A stretch of 64,000 nucleotides of DNA. It comes from Maribacter zhoushanensis (GTDB lineage: Bacteria > Bacteroidota > Bacteroidia > Flavobacteriales > Flavobacteriaceae). The stretch spans positions 641,869-705,868 of the forward strand of contig NZ_JARKMR010000003.1 in the NCBI RefSeq assembly GCF_029350975.1. Reading direction: 5' to 3'. A program made the translations under genes and the position numbers. Shown piece by piece: positions 27,880 through 37,700 of the stretch (positions within the stretch are counted from its first letter, which is position 1; each line of letters starts with the position of its first letter). Under the pieces are notes generated by a model, which was not told the DNA's origin, did not search any database, and saw only the letters and a program-made list of their open reading frames with translations.

Positions 27880-29641
27880 CTAATTCTAGTCCGTCATCAA
27901 TTAATTGTCCTAATTCAGGTTGGTCTAGCTTAATGTTTTCAAGATGTATTTTAATATTTTTCGCTAATATTTTTTCATTACTTAAAATTGCCAGTTCATA
28001 TATTTCAATAGGCAATAACCAGTCTTTTGGATATTTTTCTTGTATGGTCTCAAAAACCTTTGTTCTAGAGATAATGGTGTTGTTGCCCTCTCTAAAATCT
28101 CTAATAAGCTTGTAATATGATTCTAATTCTGAATATGAACTGTCATACTTGTTATGGTTTCCAGTACTCAGCGAATGATCTAACAGGTCAAAACTTTTCA
28201 AATCTGCAGGACCATGGTAGGCAGAAACAATTTCTTCGCCAATAGCCATGTTGTAGAGTTCATCATTAGACTCAAAAAGTATATTTCCTTTGTGCGTTAC
28301 TTTACAATTCTCAAAAGTGATTAGAATAATGCGACCCTTAAGATTTCGTGTACCTGTTACTATTTTACCGGTTACATTAATGCCACCGGTAAAATCAAGC
28401 GAAACTATTTCACCTTCATAAATCTTATACGCTTTAAGATCACGAGGGCTCATATCTTCAATGGGGATATTGATTCCTTTTAGCCTGCCAATAGGAGAGC
28501 CAAAACCCGTTTCATGCTGATTGATGTCTTGCCCAACCAATTCTTTTTCTCTGTATGCCAAGGCAGATTTGCCTTTCGTTTGAAAGTAAATAGGTTTACC
28601 ATCATGAGAAATCAATGATTCAAAATTACCGGACACTTGTAGTCCTGTACTTAGCTCTATGGTACCTAGCTCTTTAGAGTCTATAAGTTTTTGTAAACCT
28701 GATAATCCTCCTCTTCTCAATGCCATGGTATTGGCAAAATCTTCAAGTACCTGACTTAAGAAAGCAAAATCTGGGGTAACGAAGAGTTGGGGTTGTTTTT
28801 TGGTAATATCAAAAGATGTCTTAGCCGCTTCAATAGAATAAGGAAGTTTTTTAACATTGTCTGTCATGCACCACTGACTTTCACCTATAGAAGATAATAG
28901 TCCAGCCCCATAAATTTTAGGATCTTCAAGGGTGCCTATAAGTCCGTATTCAACCGTCCACCAATGCAAATTTCTTATAAGAGCCATCTCGCTAGGTTCG
29001 CCCATGTTGTCTTGAAGAAATTCTATATGCTTCTCGGCTTTTTCAATTTCATCTATTGGCGTTCCTTTAGCTTCTTTGATAATGGACAAATGCCGAACAG
29101 CTTCATAAAGCTCAAAATCTTTGGCACTAGATATCGCTTTACAGCCAATTTCTCCAAAACGTCTTAAATATGCAGCATATTCAGGGTTGGCAATAATAGG
29201 CGCATGACCGGCACCTTCATGTATAATGTCTGGGGCAGGGGTGTAGGCAATGTTTTCTAATTGGCGTATGTCTGAAGCAATTACAAGTACGTTGTACGCC
29301 TGAAATTCCATAAAAGCAGCAGGAGGAATAAATCCATCAACCGCAACAGCAGCCCATCCTAAATCCTTAAGAATACGGTTCATTCCGTACATGTTGGGAA
29401 TGTTTTCAATAGAAATTCCGGTTTTACGTAATCCTTCTAAATATGATTTATGAGCCACTTTACTTAAATAGTCAACATTTTTGCGCATTACATAACGCCA
29501 TACCGCTTGGTTAATAGGTGTGTAGTCCTCATAATTTTGAGGTTTAATGTACTGTCTTAAATGTTTTGGAAGCTTATCTAAAATAGGATTGCTTTCATAT
29601 TCAGAAGTTTTCATACCATTGATTTTCTGTGACACACTCAC
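27857..29641 (-). CDS. Aromatic amino acid hydroxylase (phenylalanine 4-monooxygenase type), long form
   Basis: Tetrahydropterin- and iron-dependent hydroxylase, probably converting phenylalanine to tyrosine. The 594 residues have the catalytic domain in the N-terminal half, with Fe ligands His141 and His146 in HEGAGHAPI and Glu231 in HWWTVEYGL. Typical bacterial enzymes are about 260-300 residues; here a C-terminal extension of about 280 residues of unclear role follows (about 310-594). The same long layout is known in other Flavobacteriaceae. An in-frame ATG at 29614 is an alternative start. It is divergent from an Lrp-type regulator 140 bp away, a plausible local regulator, and converges on the DUF4230 gene with a 23-bp overlap. 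Confidence 0.93.
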   Translation of the reverse strand: MSVSQKINGMKTSEYESNPILDKLPKHLRQYIKPQNYEDYTPINQAVWRYVMRKNVDYLSKVAHKSYLEGLRKTGISIENIPNMYGMNRILKDLGWAAVAVDGFIPPAAFMEFQAYNVLVIASDIRQLENIAYTPAPDIIHEGAGHAPIIANPEYAAYLRRFGEIGCKAISSAKDFELYEAVRHLSIIKEAKGTPIDEIEKAEKHIEFLQDNMGEPSEMALIRNLHWWTVEYGLIGTLEDPKIYGAGLLSSIGESQWCMTDNVKKLPYSIEAAKTSFDITKKQPQLFVTPDFAFLSQVLEDFANTMALRRGGLSGLQKLIDSKELGTIELSTGLQVSGNFESLISHDGKPIYFQTKGKSALAYREKELVGQDINQHETGFGSPIGRLKGINIPIEDMSPRDLKAYKIYEGEIVSLDFTGGINVTGKIVTGTRNLKGRIILITFENCKVTHKGNILFESNDELYNMAIGEEIVSAYHGPADLKSFDLLDHSLSTGNHNKYDSSYSELESYYKLIRDFREGNNTIISRTKVFETIQEKYPKDWLLPIEIYELAILSNEKILAKNIKIHLENIKLDQPELGQLIDDGLELATAKSLA

Positions 29642-29782
29642 ATTATTTCTACTAAATATATAATTTACAGACCAATTAATTGTTAATTTTAATTAAATTA
29701 GGAAATAAGACTTTTAAGTAATTATATTTCGGGAATTAGTACTTTTTAAGTGCAGATGGGGATTGTAAAACAGGAAAAAGTT

Positions 29783-30250
29783 ATGATGGAAAAATTAGAT
29801 GATATAGATAGGGCGATATTAAGAATATTACAGAAAGATGCTAAAACGGTAGCCAAGTCTATTGCAGAACAATTGGGCTTGACCAAAACGCCCGTTTATG
29901 AACGTATTAAAAGATTGGAGCAAGAAGGGTTTATCAAGAACTATGTAGCCATCTTAAATAAAGATAAAATTGAAGAAAGTATAACCGTTTTCAGTTTTGT
30001 TTCATTAGAAGCGCAAAAAGGAGCAATGATGGATGATTTCTTTGAGCAGGTTATGAAATACCCAGAGGTGGTAGAATGTTTTGTAGTGGGTGGTGAATTT
30101 GATTTCCTATTAAAAGTAGTGGTCAAAAATTTAGACGCCTATTATAATTTTGCAAAATTTAAGATTGCATCATTGCCCAGTATAGGTGGTGTTAAAAGCG
30201 CTTTTGTTTTAAATGAAGTAAAGAATGATACTCACTTTCCGTTACTATAA
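29783..30250 (+). CDS. Lrp/AsnC-family transcriptional regulator
   Basis: A 155-residue regulator with an N-terminal HTH (DDIDRAILRILQKDAKTVAKSIAEQLGLTKTPVYERIKRLEQEG) and a C-terminal RAM ligand-binding domain (VVECFVVGGEFDFLLKVVVKNLDAYYNFAKFKIASLPSIGGVKSAFVLNEVK). The preferred start is ATG at 29783, preceded by a purine-rich AGGAAAAAG; upstream in-frame GTG (29750) and ATG (29756) would add residues lacking family similarity. It is divergent from the aromatic amino acid hydroxylase, so it probably responds to an amino acid and controls that gene. That link is inferred from position. Confidence 0.92.
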   Translation: MMEKLDDIDRAILRILQKDAKTVAKSIAEQLGLTKTPVYERIKRLEQEGFIKNYVAILNKDKIEESITVFSFVSLEAQKGAMMDDFFEQVMKYPEVVECFVVGGEFDFLLKVVVKNLDAYYNFAKFKIASLPSIGGVKSAFVLNEVKNDTHFPLL

Positions 30251-30252
30251 AT

Positions 30253-30294
30253 AAAAATGGGCTTGTAGATGATTACATCTGCAAGCCCATTTTT
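30253..30294. terminator. Bidirectional hairpin terminator
   Basis: AAAATGGGCTTGTAGATG pairs with CATCTGCAAGCCCATTTT (one G-T/mismatch) across a short loop, with T-runs on both strands. It serves the convergent Lrp and DUF4136 genes. Confidence 0.85.
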
Positions 30295-30308
30295 AAATTG
30301 TATAGCTA

Positions 30309-30878
30309 TTATTTCATTGCAACGGCATTAGGAGGGTATTGCTCTAAAATTTGAGAAACAAATTCTCTAATGCGCTCTTCCTTTTTGGCGATGTTTTTGG
30401 TGTTGGAAAGTGTACCTACACCTTTACCTTGCCACACCAATTCGCTAGTTTTATTATCTATGAGGTCAATATATAAAGAACCTTGGGTGCTTGCACTAAC
30501 ACTTGTACCGCCCCAGCCAAAACCAGGTCCCCATGCCCATGGGTTATAACCCCATCCCCAGGCACCACCCCAGCCATAGTTGTTATTGTATACGTCAACC
30601 CTTTCTTGTTCTTTGGTGAAAATACTGACTAAGATGTCTGGTGCTTCAGACTTTACAAAGCCTCTTGAGCTCATTTCAGTTTCAATGGCTCGAAGAATAC
30701 GCTTCTTGTCTAAATCTGATATTTGAGCTTTGTCTATGCCTGTTTTATAGAAAGCATAAGATTTATATCCGTTAAAATCTGCTTTTTGATCATAATCAGA
30801 AAGTACACTGACCGATGAACAAGAAGTAATAAAAACTAAAAGAAGCAGAGGTAAGCCAAGTAATTTGATGTTTTTCAT
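30309..30878 (-). CDS. DUF4136 lipoprotein
   Basis: A 189-residue envelope lipoprotein with lipobox TSC at about residue 20 (LLLLVFITSCSS) and a DUF4136 domain (VSVLSDYDQKADFNGYKSYAFYKT, APDILVSIFTKEQERVDVYNN, TQGSLYIDLIDNKTSELVWQGKGVGTL). A Gly/Trp-rich insert sits mid-domain (NYGWGGAWGWGYNPWAWGPGFGWGG, about 100-124). The family occurs widely in Bacteroidota; function unknown. It is transcribed alone, convergent with the Lrp gene. Confidence 0.9.
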   Translation of the reverse strand: MKNIKLLGLPLLLLVFITSCSSVSVLSDYDQKADFNGYKSYAFYKTGIDKAQISDLDKKRILRAIETEMSSRGFVKSEAPDILVSIFTKEQERVDVYNNNYGWGGAWGWGYNPWAWGPGFGWGGTSVSASTQGSLYIDLIDNKTSELVWQGKGVGTLSNTKNIAKKEERIREFVSQILEQYPPNAVAMK

Positions 30879-30955
30879 AACGTTATATGTTTTAAGTACT
30901 TATTTTTTTTCTAAAAAGAATAATCACAAATACCATGCCGAGCTATGTTAAAATT

Positions 30956-31114
30956 TTACTGTGTATTTGTTTTAGGATCATACCCGTACGGGCAATGTCT
31001 ACAACCACTTTCACAGCAATATCCCCGTTTTAAGTGGTATTGTTTGGTAAAAACTCTAAATCCGTTTTCAGACCAATAAAAATCACCTTCTTCAATAGGG
31101 ATTATTTCTTTCAT
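30956..31114 (-). CDS. DUF5522 small Cys-rich protein
   Basis: A 52-residue protein from the preferred start ATG at 31114 (MKEIIPIEEGDFYWSENGFR). An in-frame upstream ATG at 31192 would add 26 residues with no family similarity. The domain carries CCESGCRHCPYGY, a CC-x3-C-x2-C cluster that probably binds a metal, in the context YHLKRGYCC typical of DUF5522. Function unknown. Confidence 0.83.
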   Translation of the reverse strand: MKEIIPIEEGDFYWSENGFRVFTKQYHLKRGYCCESGCRHCPYGYDPKTNTQ

Positions 31115-31278
31115 GTAATCAATACCTTTTAATAGTATAAAGTTACTTCTTTCTGTTGATAACCTAAAAGCAATATGTTTTGAAGTTAGCAATTAAAGCG
31201 CTTAAGCCATAATTTGACCATTAATCGGTTTTGTTGGCAACAAAAACCGGTAATTTTCTTACAGTCTATTTTTGGCTT

Positions 31279-31286
31279 TATATTTG
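31279..31286 (+). promoter_or_regulatory. -7 promoter element for the 31311-34674 operon
   Basis: TATATTTG, a perfect TAnnTTTG match, 24 bp before the ATG at 31311. An imperfect hairpin (CGGTTTTGTTG against CAACAAAAACCG, about 31228-31251) lies upstream of it. Confidence 0.5.
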
Positions 31287-31310
31287 TTGTAATAGTATCA
31301 AATTAAATCT

Positions 31311-31640
31311 ATGATATTGGTTTTTAGACATTTCTTCTATAAAAATTATGTAGGTCTTTCACTATGGCCTTTCATATTTTTAAAAAATGGAAGTTTAAAA
31401 AATGATGATGTTCTTATAAACCATGAGAAAATTCACTTGCGTCAGCAACAAGAATTATTGATTCTACCTTTTTATATTTTATATCTAACAGAATGGGTAA
31501 TTAGAGCCATTTGCTATTTAGATACCTACAAAGCTTATCAAAATCTCAGTTTTGAGCGCGAGGCTTATGTGAATGAAAATGATATGGATTATCTGTCCAA
31601 TCGAAAAACATTTAGCTTTATTAAATATCTTTGGCGATAA
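31311..31640 (+). CDS. Small conserved protein with HEKIH metallopeptidase-like motif
   Basis: A 109-residue protein with an HExxH-type motif (INHEKIHLRQQQE, around residues 42-54) flanked by hydrophobic segments (about 15-25 and 57-76), then an acidic FEREAYVNENDMDYL. This resembles a minimal membrane-associated zinc-peptidase helix pair with FEREAY possibly giving a third ligand Glu. It recurs in Flavobacteriaceae as an uncharacterised protein, as far as I recognise it; catalytic activity is an inference. The downstream PLP enzyme starts inside its last codons (10-bp overlap). Confidence 0.75.
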   Translation: MILVFRHFFYKNYVGLSLWPFIFLKNGSLKNDDVLINHEKIHLRQQQELLILPFYILYLTEWVIRAICYLDTYKAYQNLSFEREAYVNENDMDYLSNRKTFSFIKYLWR

Positions 31641-32557
31641 ATTCGCCCTACTTGCAAAGCACTAATCAATTTATTGAACATCCTTTATTAGCAGAAAAGC
31701 AGGTAACTCTTGTTATTAAGCGCGAAGATTTATTACATCCGTTTATTTCTGGAAACAAGTATAGAAAACTTAAGTACAATTTATTGGCTGCCCAGGCAGA
31801 AAACCAGCATACCATTTTAACTTTTGGCGGAGCATATTCTAACCACATAGCCGCAACTGCCTATGCGGCGAAAGAACAAGGGTTAAAATCAATAGGGGTT
31901 ATACGTGGAGAAGAACTTGAATCTTCATGGAAAATTAATGCCACTTTAAAGAAGGCTTATGATGATGGTATGCGTTTTAAATTTATAAGCAGAAGCGATT
32001 ATAGAGAAAAAGAATCTGACGTATTTATTGATGATTTACGAAATGAAATTGGACAATTTTATTTGGTGCCAGAGGGAGGAACAAATGATTTAGCCATAAA
32101 AGGGTGCGAAGAAATTATTACCCAGAAAGATGAAGAATTTGATTTCTTATGCAGCAGTGTGGGTACCGGAGGTACGGTATCAGGGTTAATAAATTCCTCT
32201 TTTTCACATCAAAAAGTACTAGGTTTTTCAGCGTTAAAAGGTGGGTTTTTAAATGATGAAATAGAAAAATTGGTAGACAACAAACGGTGGCAATTGATGA
32301 CCGATTATCATTTTGGTGGCTATGCAAAAACATCAGAAGAGCTAATTCATTTTATTAATACATTCAAAGAAATTACGTCAATTCCATTAGATCCTATTTA
32401 TACAGGAAAAATGATTTTTGGGTTGTTCAATATGATTAAGCATGATACTTTTGCGGTAGGAACCAAAATTATTGCAATACATACGGGTGGTTTACAAGGT
32501 ATTGCTGGCATGAATAGTGTACTGAAAAAGAAAAATTTACCTTTGTTAAATATATGA
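31631..32557 (+). CDS. PLP-dependent 1-aminocyclopropane-1-carboxylate deaminase/D-cysteine desulfhydrase family enzyme
   Basis: A 308-residue fold-type II PLP enzyme. FISGNKYRKLKYNL contains the Schiff-base Lys, LTFGGAYSNHIAATAYAAKE follows, and GTGGTVSGLI is the PLP phosphate loop. Members deaminate ACC or desulfurate D-cysteine; which activity applies here cannot be told. The start is TTG at 31631; no ATG is available upstream of the conserved N-terminus. It overlaps the previous gene by 10 bp and the next by 4 bp, so it is translationally coupled on both sides. Confidence 0.88.
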   Translation: MAINSPYLQSTNQFIEHPLLAEKQVTLVIKREDLLHPFISGNKYRKLKYNLLAAQAENQHTILTFGGAYSNHIAATAYAAKEQGLKSIGVIRGEELESSWKINATLKKAYDDGMRFKFISRSDYREKESDVFIDDLRNEIGQFYLVPEGGTNDLAIKGCEEIITQKDEEFDFLCSSVGTGGTVSGLINSSFSHQKVLGFSALKGGFLNDEIEKLVDNKRWQLMTDYHFGGYAKTSEELIHFINTFKEITSIPLDPIYTGKMIFGLFNMIKHDTFAVGTKIIAIHTGGLQGIAGMNSVLKKKNLPLLNI

Positions 32558-33375
32558 AAAAGATAATTTTGTTGGTTTTATTGATTGGAATAGGGGTGTC
32601 ATCTTGTAAATCCAAGAAAAGATACTCAGATCAATTACGTACCAAAAACGTACTTAACGAACGTAGAAAATCAACATCGGATATTTCTAAAAAGGAAGAA
32701 AATGCAAATCTACCTGCAGAGCCATCTAAATTTGTACGGTTTAACATAGATTCTCCATCTGAATACATAACTACATTTGCAGAGACCGCTCAACTAGAGA
32801 TGATAGGCTACGGTATACCTGCGAGTATAACCTTGGCACAAGGTCTTTTAGAGAGTGGTAACGGAAAAGGTGAATTGGCTATGAAAACCAACAATCATTT
32901 TGGTATTAAATGCCATAAAGGTTGGGAGGGTGATTATGACTTTCATGACGATGATGAAAAGGGAGAGTGTTTTAGAAAATATAACCACCCCATGTATTCT
33001 TTTAGGGATCATAGTATTTTCTTGACCACTAGATCTAGATATGCTTTTCTTTTCAATTTAAAACATACCGATTATAAAGGGTGGGCAAGAGGCTTAAGAA
33101 AGGCGGGTTATGCTACTGATCCAAAATACCCGCAAAAATTAATCTATTTGATAGAGAAATATGATTTGCACAAGTATGACAAACAGTCTAAAAAAGTCAA
33201 ATATAAAACTACAACTGTAGCTACGAATGATGCAAGCAATATACATACGGTGCAAAAAGGAGATACTTTGTATTCTTTATCTAGAAAGTACTACATGAGT
33301 GTCGATGAATTAATGGAGTTGAATAATTTACGCAGTGCAGACTTATCTATTGGACAGCCAATTAAAGTCAAATAA
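32554..33375 (+). CDS. Glucosaminidase-domain lipoprotein with LysM
   Basis: Peptidoglycan hydrolase of 273 residues. It has a lipobox SSC (about residue 18), a mannosyl-glycoprotein endo-beta-N-acetylglucosaminidase domain (PASITLAQGLLESGNGKGELAMKTNNHFGIKCHKGWEG with catalytic Glu, about 95-130; then FRDHSIFLTTRSRYAFLF) and a C-terminal LysM (HTVQKGDTLYSLSRKYYMSVDELMELNN, about 228-272). It cuts beta-1,4 links in glycan strands and binds the wall through LysM. It overlaps the PLP gene by 4 bp and is followed 18 bp later by hemL. Confidence 0.93.
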   Translation: MKKIILLVLLIGIGVSSCKSKKRYSDQLRTKNVLNERRKSTSDISKKEENANLPAEPSKFVRFNIDSPSEYITTFAETAQLEMIGYGIPASITLAQGLLESGNGKGELAMKTNNHFGIKCHKGWEGDYDFHDDDEKGECFRKYNHPMYSFRDHSIFLTTRSRYAFLFNLKHTDYKGWARGLRKAGYATDPKYPQKLIYLIEKYDLHKYDKQSKKVKYKTTTVATNDASNIHTVQKGDTLYSLSRKYYMSVDELMELNNLRSADLSIGQPIKVK

Positions 33376-33393
33376 TAAAAATTTATTAAGAGT

Positions 33394-34674
33394 ATGATCT
33401 ATCAAAGAAGTAGCGCCCTGTTCGCAGAGGCGAAAAAATATATACCTGGCGGAGTAAATTCACCTGTAAGAGCATTTAAAGCAGTTGGCGGCGATCCAAT
33501 TTTTGTAAAGAAAGCTAAAGGTGCTTATCTGTATGATGAAGATGGGAATAAATTAATTGATTATATCGCATCTTGGGGGCCGTTAATATTAGGTCACGCA
33601 CATGAGCCTGTAATTAATGCAGTGGTAGAGAAGGCACAGAACGGTACTTCGTTTGGTATGCCTACGGAAATTGAAACAGAGCTCGCGAAATTGGCTATTT
33701 CTATGGTGCCTAATATGGACAAAATTAGGTTTGTGAACAGCGGAACAGAAGCTTGTATGAGTGCCGTACGTTTGGCAAGGGGATTTACAGGTAAAGATAA
33801 AATCATAAAATTCGCGGGATGCTACCATGGTCATTCAGATTCGTTTTTGATTCAAGCAGGTAGTGGTGCAGTTACTTTTGGTAGCCCTAACAGCCCAGGT
33901 GTTACTCAGGGTACGGCAAAAGATACTTTGTTGGCAGATTACAATGATTTAGCCGGAGTAAAAGAATTGGTACAAGCCAATAAAGGGGAGTTGGCAGCGA
34001 TTATTATTGAGCCAATTGCCGGTAATATGGGATGCATAGTGCCTACTGATGAATTTATGAAGGGTCTTCGTGAGCTGTGTACTCAAGAAGGAATTCTATT
34101 GATTTTCGATGAGGTAATGACCGGATTTCGTTTGGCAAAAGGCGGAGCCCAAGAAGTATTGAACATAAAGGCTGATATTGTTACTTATGGTAAAGTTATT
34201 GGTGGTGGTTTACCAGTAGGTGCTTTTGCTGCTAGAAATGAGATAATGGACTTTCTTGCTCCTGATGGTCCCGTTTATCAAGCAGGAACTTTAAGTGGAA
34301 ATCCGTTAGCTATGAGTGCAGGTTTGGCTATGTTGACCGAATTGAACAATAACCCTGAAGTATTTAAAAGCTTAGCCGAAAAAGCGGAATATTTACATAA
34401 AGGTATAGCCGAAGTATTGACGAAGAAAAAAGTAGCACATCAAATCAACCGTTACGGCAGTATGATTTCAGTACATTTTACCGATGAGCCTGTAGTTGAT
34501 TTTGCTTCTTCTGCAAAAGGTAACAATGAAACCTTCAAGAAATACTTTCATGGTATGCTAGAAAGAGGCGTTTATTTGCCACCTAGTGCTTTTGAAAGTT
34601 ACTTCTTAAACGATGCCTTAAGTTATGATGATTTAGATGCGACTATAAATGCTTTGAAAGAAATAGAATTGTAG
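33394..34674 (+). CDS. hemL: Glutamate-1-semialdehyde 2,1-aminomutase
   Basis: PLP enzyme converting glutamate-1-semialdehyde to 5-aminolevulinate, the first committed tetrapyrrole precursor in the C5 pathway. The 426 residues have [22 protein letters not shown] at the N-terminus, [17 protein letters not shown], the DEVMTGFR cofactor Asp and the active-site Lys in [14 protein letters not shown]. Length is normal. It ends the operon that starts with the HEKIH protein and is followed by a strong terminator. Confidence 0.97.
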   Translation: MIYQRSSALFAEAKKYIPGGVNSPVRAFKAVGGDPIFVKKAKGAYLYDEDGNKLIDYIASWGPLILGHAHEPVINAVVEKAQNGTSFGMPTEIETELAKLAISMVPNMDKIRFVNSGTEACMSAVRLARGFTGKDKIIKFAGCYHGHSDSFLIQAGSGAVTFGSPNSPGVTQGTAKDTLLADYNDLAGVKELVQANKGELAAIIIEPIAGNMGCIVPTDEFMKGLRELCTQEGILLIFDEVMTGFRLAKGGAQEVLNIKADIVTYGKVIGGGLPVGAFAARNEIMDFLAPDGPVYQAGTLSGNPLAMSAGLAMLTELNNNPEVFKSLAEKAEYLHKGIAEVLTKKKVAHQINRYGSMISVHFTDEPVVDFASSAKGNNETFKKYFHGMLERGVYLPPSAFESYFLNDALSYDDLDATINALKEIEL

Positions 34675-34705
34675 CGTTTAGATACTAACGCTATTTATAT
34701 TACAT

Positions 34706-34737
34706 AAAAAAGCCCTCAATTGAGGGCTTTTTTTATT
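34706..34737. terminator. Bidirectional terminator after hemL
   Basis: AAAAAAGCCCTCAATTGAGGGCTTTTTTT, a perfect stem with T-runs on both strands, between the convergent hemL and the 1308-residue lipoprotein gene. Confidence 0.9.
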
Positions 34738-34753
34738 TGAGTTAGTTAAAATA

Positions 34754-37700
34754 CTATTTGAAATTATACTGAATACCTAGCTGAACAGCATTAGAGAAAA
34801 ACTGATCAATTGTGTAATATGAGTAATTTAAATTAATTGTAGTGAAGTTTTTAATTCTATATGATAGTTCACCTTCATAGCGTTGAAAACTATCTTCATC
34901 TTGCTCTGCAAAAAGGGAGAAATCACTTTTTAGATTAAAAGCAGAATCTTCATTACCTAGTTGAAATTGTAAACCACCACCGGCAAAAAGTCTATCTTTT
35001 GTCAACCAATAAGGAAAACCGTTTCGTCTATCTTCGGAACCTACGCCATAAGCACCTTCAATTAAAGGACCTAATTTAAATTTATCTAGGTTTAATACAT
35101 TGTATTCTACACGCGTACCACCAATAGCATAGTATTGGCTATCAGTGTAGTAATCTGCTTTTACATAAAATTCATGATTCAAGTTGGAAGAATATTCAAA
35201 TTCTTGAGCAGCTTTTACCTGTATGTCATAAATATTTAAGTCATATCCAGGTCCTGTTGTAACAGGGTGAGCTTTTATGCCTAAAGAAGATTTACTATTA
35301 TCGCCCATAAAATCTATACCAGATGTAAAATGGAAGAATACTTTATTGAAGTTGTCAAGTTCAACTCTTGCACCAACATAAAAGGGATTTTTTTGGTTAG
35401 ATTCCTTTTTATAAAGATATTCTACACCTAATAAATCTCTACCAATATCATTAGGTACTATAGTATCCTTTAAAACCGAATATGCTGTACCTTGAACAAT
35501 AGAGAACTGATGAAAATCTAGCTCTTTATTATAAAAACCAAAGTGAAAAGCATTGTTGAAAAGAGTAGGGTTGAATTCATCTGCAATGGCAGATGAAGTA
35601 AGCCCTATGGAATGTCCTTTCTCTTTTCGTGATTCAATTTCTGATTTTTTAACAATAGCGTCATCCATTAAAGTTTTAAACTTACTTATATACAAAGATT
35701 GTTTTTCTTCAGAAGTTGCCTTTACCTCGTTGTTAAAAGCAATTTTAAAATCTGGGTCAATTTTAGATGGAGGTATTTTCATGGCAATTTCACCAGCACC
35801 ATTTACATCCCCTTTTAATAATAACTTTACCATGTGGTTCATGGTATTATAATCTCTAGGGTTATTGTCAATGTGGTTTGCGTACACTTTAGTTAAATAC
35901 CTGCCATTGGCAAATTCTAAATTCCAATCTAATAATTTTGCTACAGGTACAGTATTTGTACAGGTGCTCCAATCTAAAGCTTTTTGGTATTGGGTGTAGT
36001 CTGCGAATAAAAATGCTATGTTTTTAGATAATCTGATTAGATCAGGTCTGCATGTTTCAATATCTCTTAATTCTTCAACTGCCTTGTCTTGATCATTGAT
36101 TAATAGGTATCTTATATAGTACTCAAAATCTGTAAATTTTTTACTTTCTATAGTTCTAGTTTTTTCTTTCCATTCTTTAACTATTTCTGGAGAAATATTA
36201 CCACATTTTTGCCATTGCTCCGCTCTTTCAAAGTTTAGTTTATCTGCATATACTTGGCTAATAGACGTAGCTAAATCTCTATTAAAGATACTGCAAGGCT
36301 CAATATCATCTAGCTTCTTTATTAGGTCTTCATTATTAGAATTCACTAAAAATTTATAATAGTTCAACTTATTTTCTGTAGTCGGTTCTATAGTTTGCAA
36401 TACTTCTAAGACTTGTTCTACAATTTCTGTGTTATCTTCAGTATTAAAGTTCTCGTAGTATTCTTTTAAAATAGTTACATCATTTTGACCCCATTCCATT
36501 TGCCTTTCCATCCACATTTTTTTAATTGTGGGGGAAGGATAATTACTGACTGTGCTAATATCCCTAGAGAAATCTGCATAAGAACTAGATGGATTTTTTA
36601 AGTATAGACTGTTTAGTTGAGACCAAAGCTCATCGGTTTTACCTTGAGCTTCCATACCTTCTGCATAGCTAACTATCTGTTGGGTATTAATGAACTTATT
36701 ATCCTTAAATAATTTCTCCATTAAGTTTGTAGCTTCTTCCGTTTTTTCCTCAACAATTAATCTGTCTATTTTTTGCTTTAACGGTACCATAGTTTGCTTA
36801 CTCTGGTTATAGGATTTGTAATCACTTTTTGTGTTGGTAATCAATGATGAGGTAGTGCCTATTAAAGTATTAATTTCTGGTCGAATATCTGGTACGCTGA
36901 TATTAGGAGACTTTGTTTGAATACTGTACAGAAAACCGTTCAATAATGGAACCGAAGAAAATTCTGCCTGATCAAAAGAAAGTGCTTCATGTACCTTTAC
37001 ATTATTACGTTCTTCAACATACATTAACCAATAAGATTCTTTTTTCTCATCAGAATTTAAAGAGCTAGAGACTTCATATTGCCCTTCATAACTTAAGTGA
37101 CGAATACTTTGATAACGCCAATCCATAGCTGCCTCTGTAGATTGTTTGGCAGTCAAAAACTTCATGTAAGGGTGTCGTTTCTTATAATCGACAATATGCT
37201 TTTTTAATTCACCTATTGCATTTGTTGTGCTACCGATCTCTAAAATATCTTTAGTATTTAAAACATGAGACCAAATACCCGTATATAGATAGGTAGATTC
37301 TATTGCCCATTGTTCTTTTTCTGAAATGGAATATCCACTACTTAGACGTGGGTAATCAAAAAATCTATTGTTTAACGGATCTGGATCAAATTCTCTATTA
37401 CCACCTTCATACACATCGCCTAAGAAAGAAGTATGTAAAAAACTTAAGCTGGGAAATCCTTTTTTAAGTGATATTAGACCTAGACTATCTATTTGATTAT
37501 CTGGTGCAACATAAGAGCTAGGTAGTGTTTTTGAAACATTGTCTTCCCATTTTTCTCTAGATGCTTTGGCATTATCTAAAATAAGATCGGTGTCTTTCCA
37601 TAATTTTTTAGAAAGAGGAAGATCGTTATAACCGCGAAAACCAAGCTCATGACCTCTATTGGTAAATTCGTTGGTAATCCACTTATTGGTGCCATTTTCA

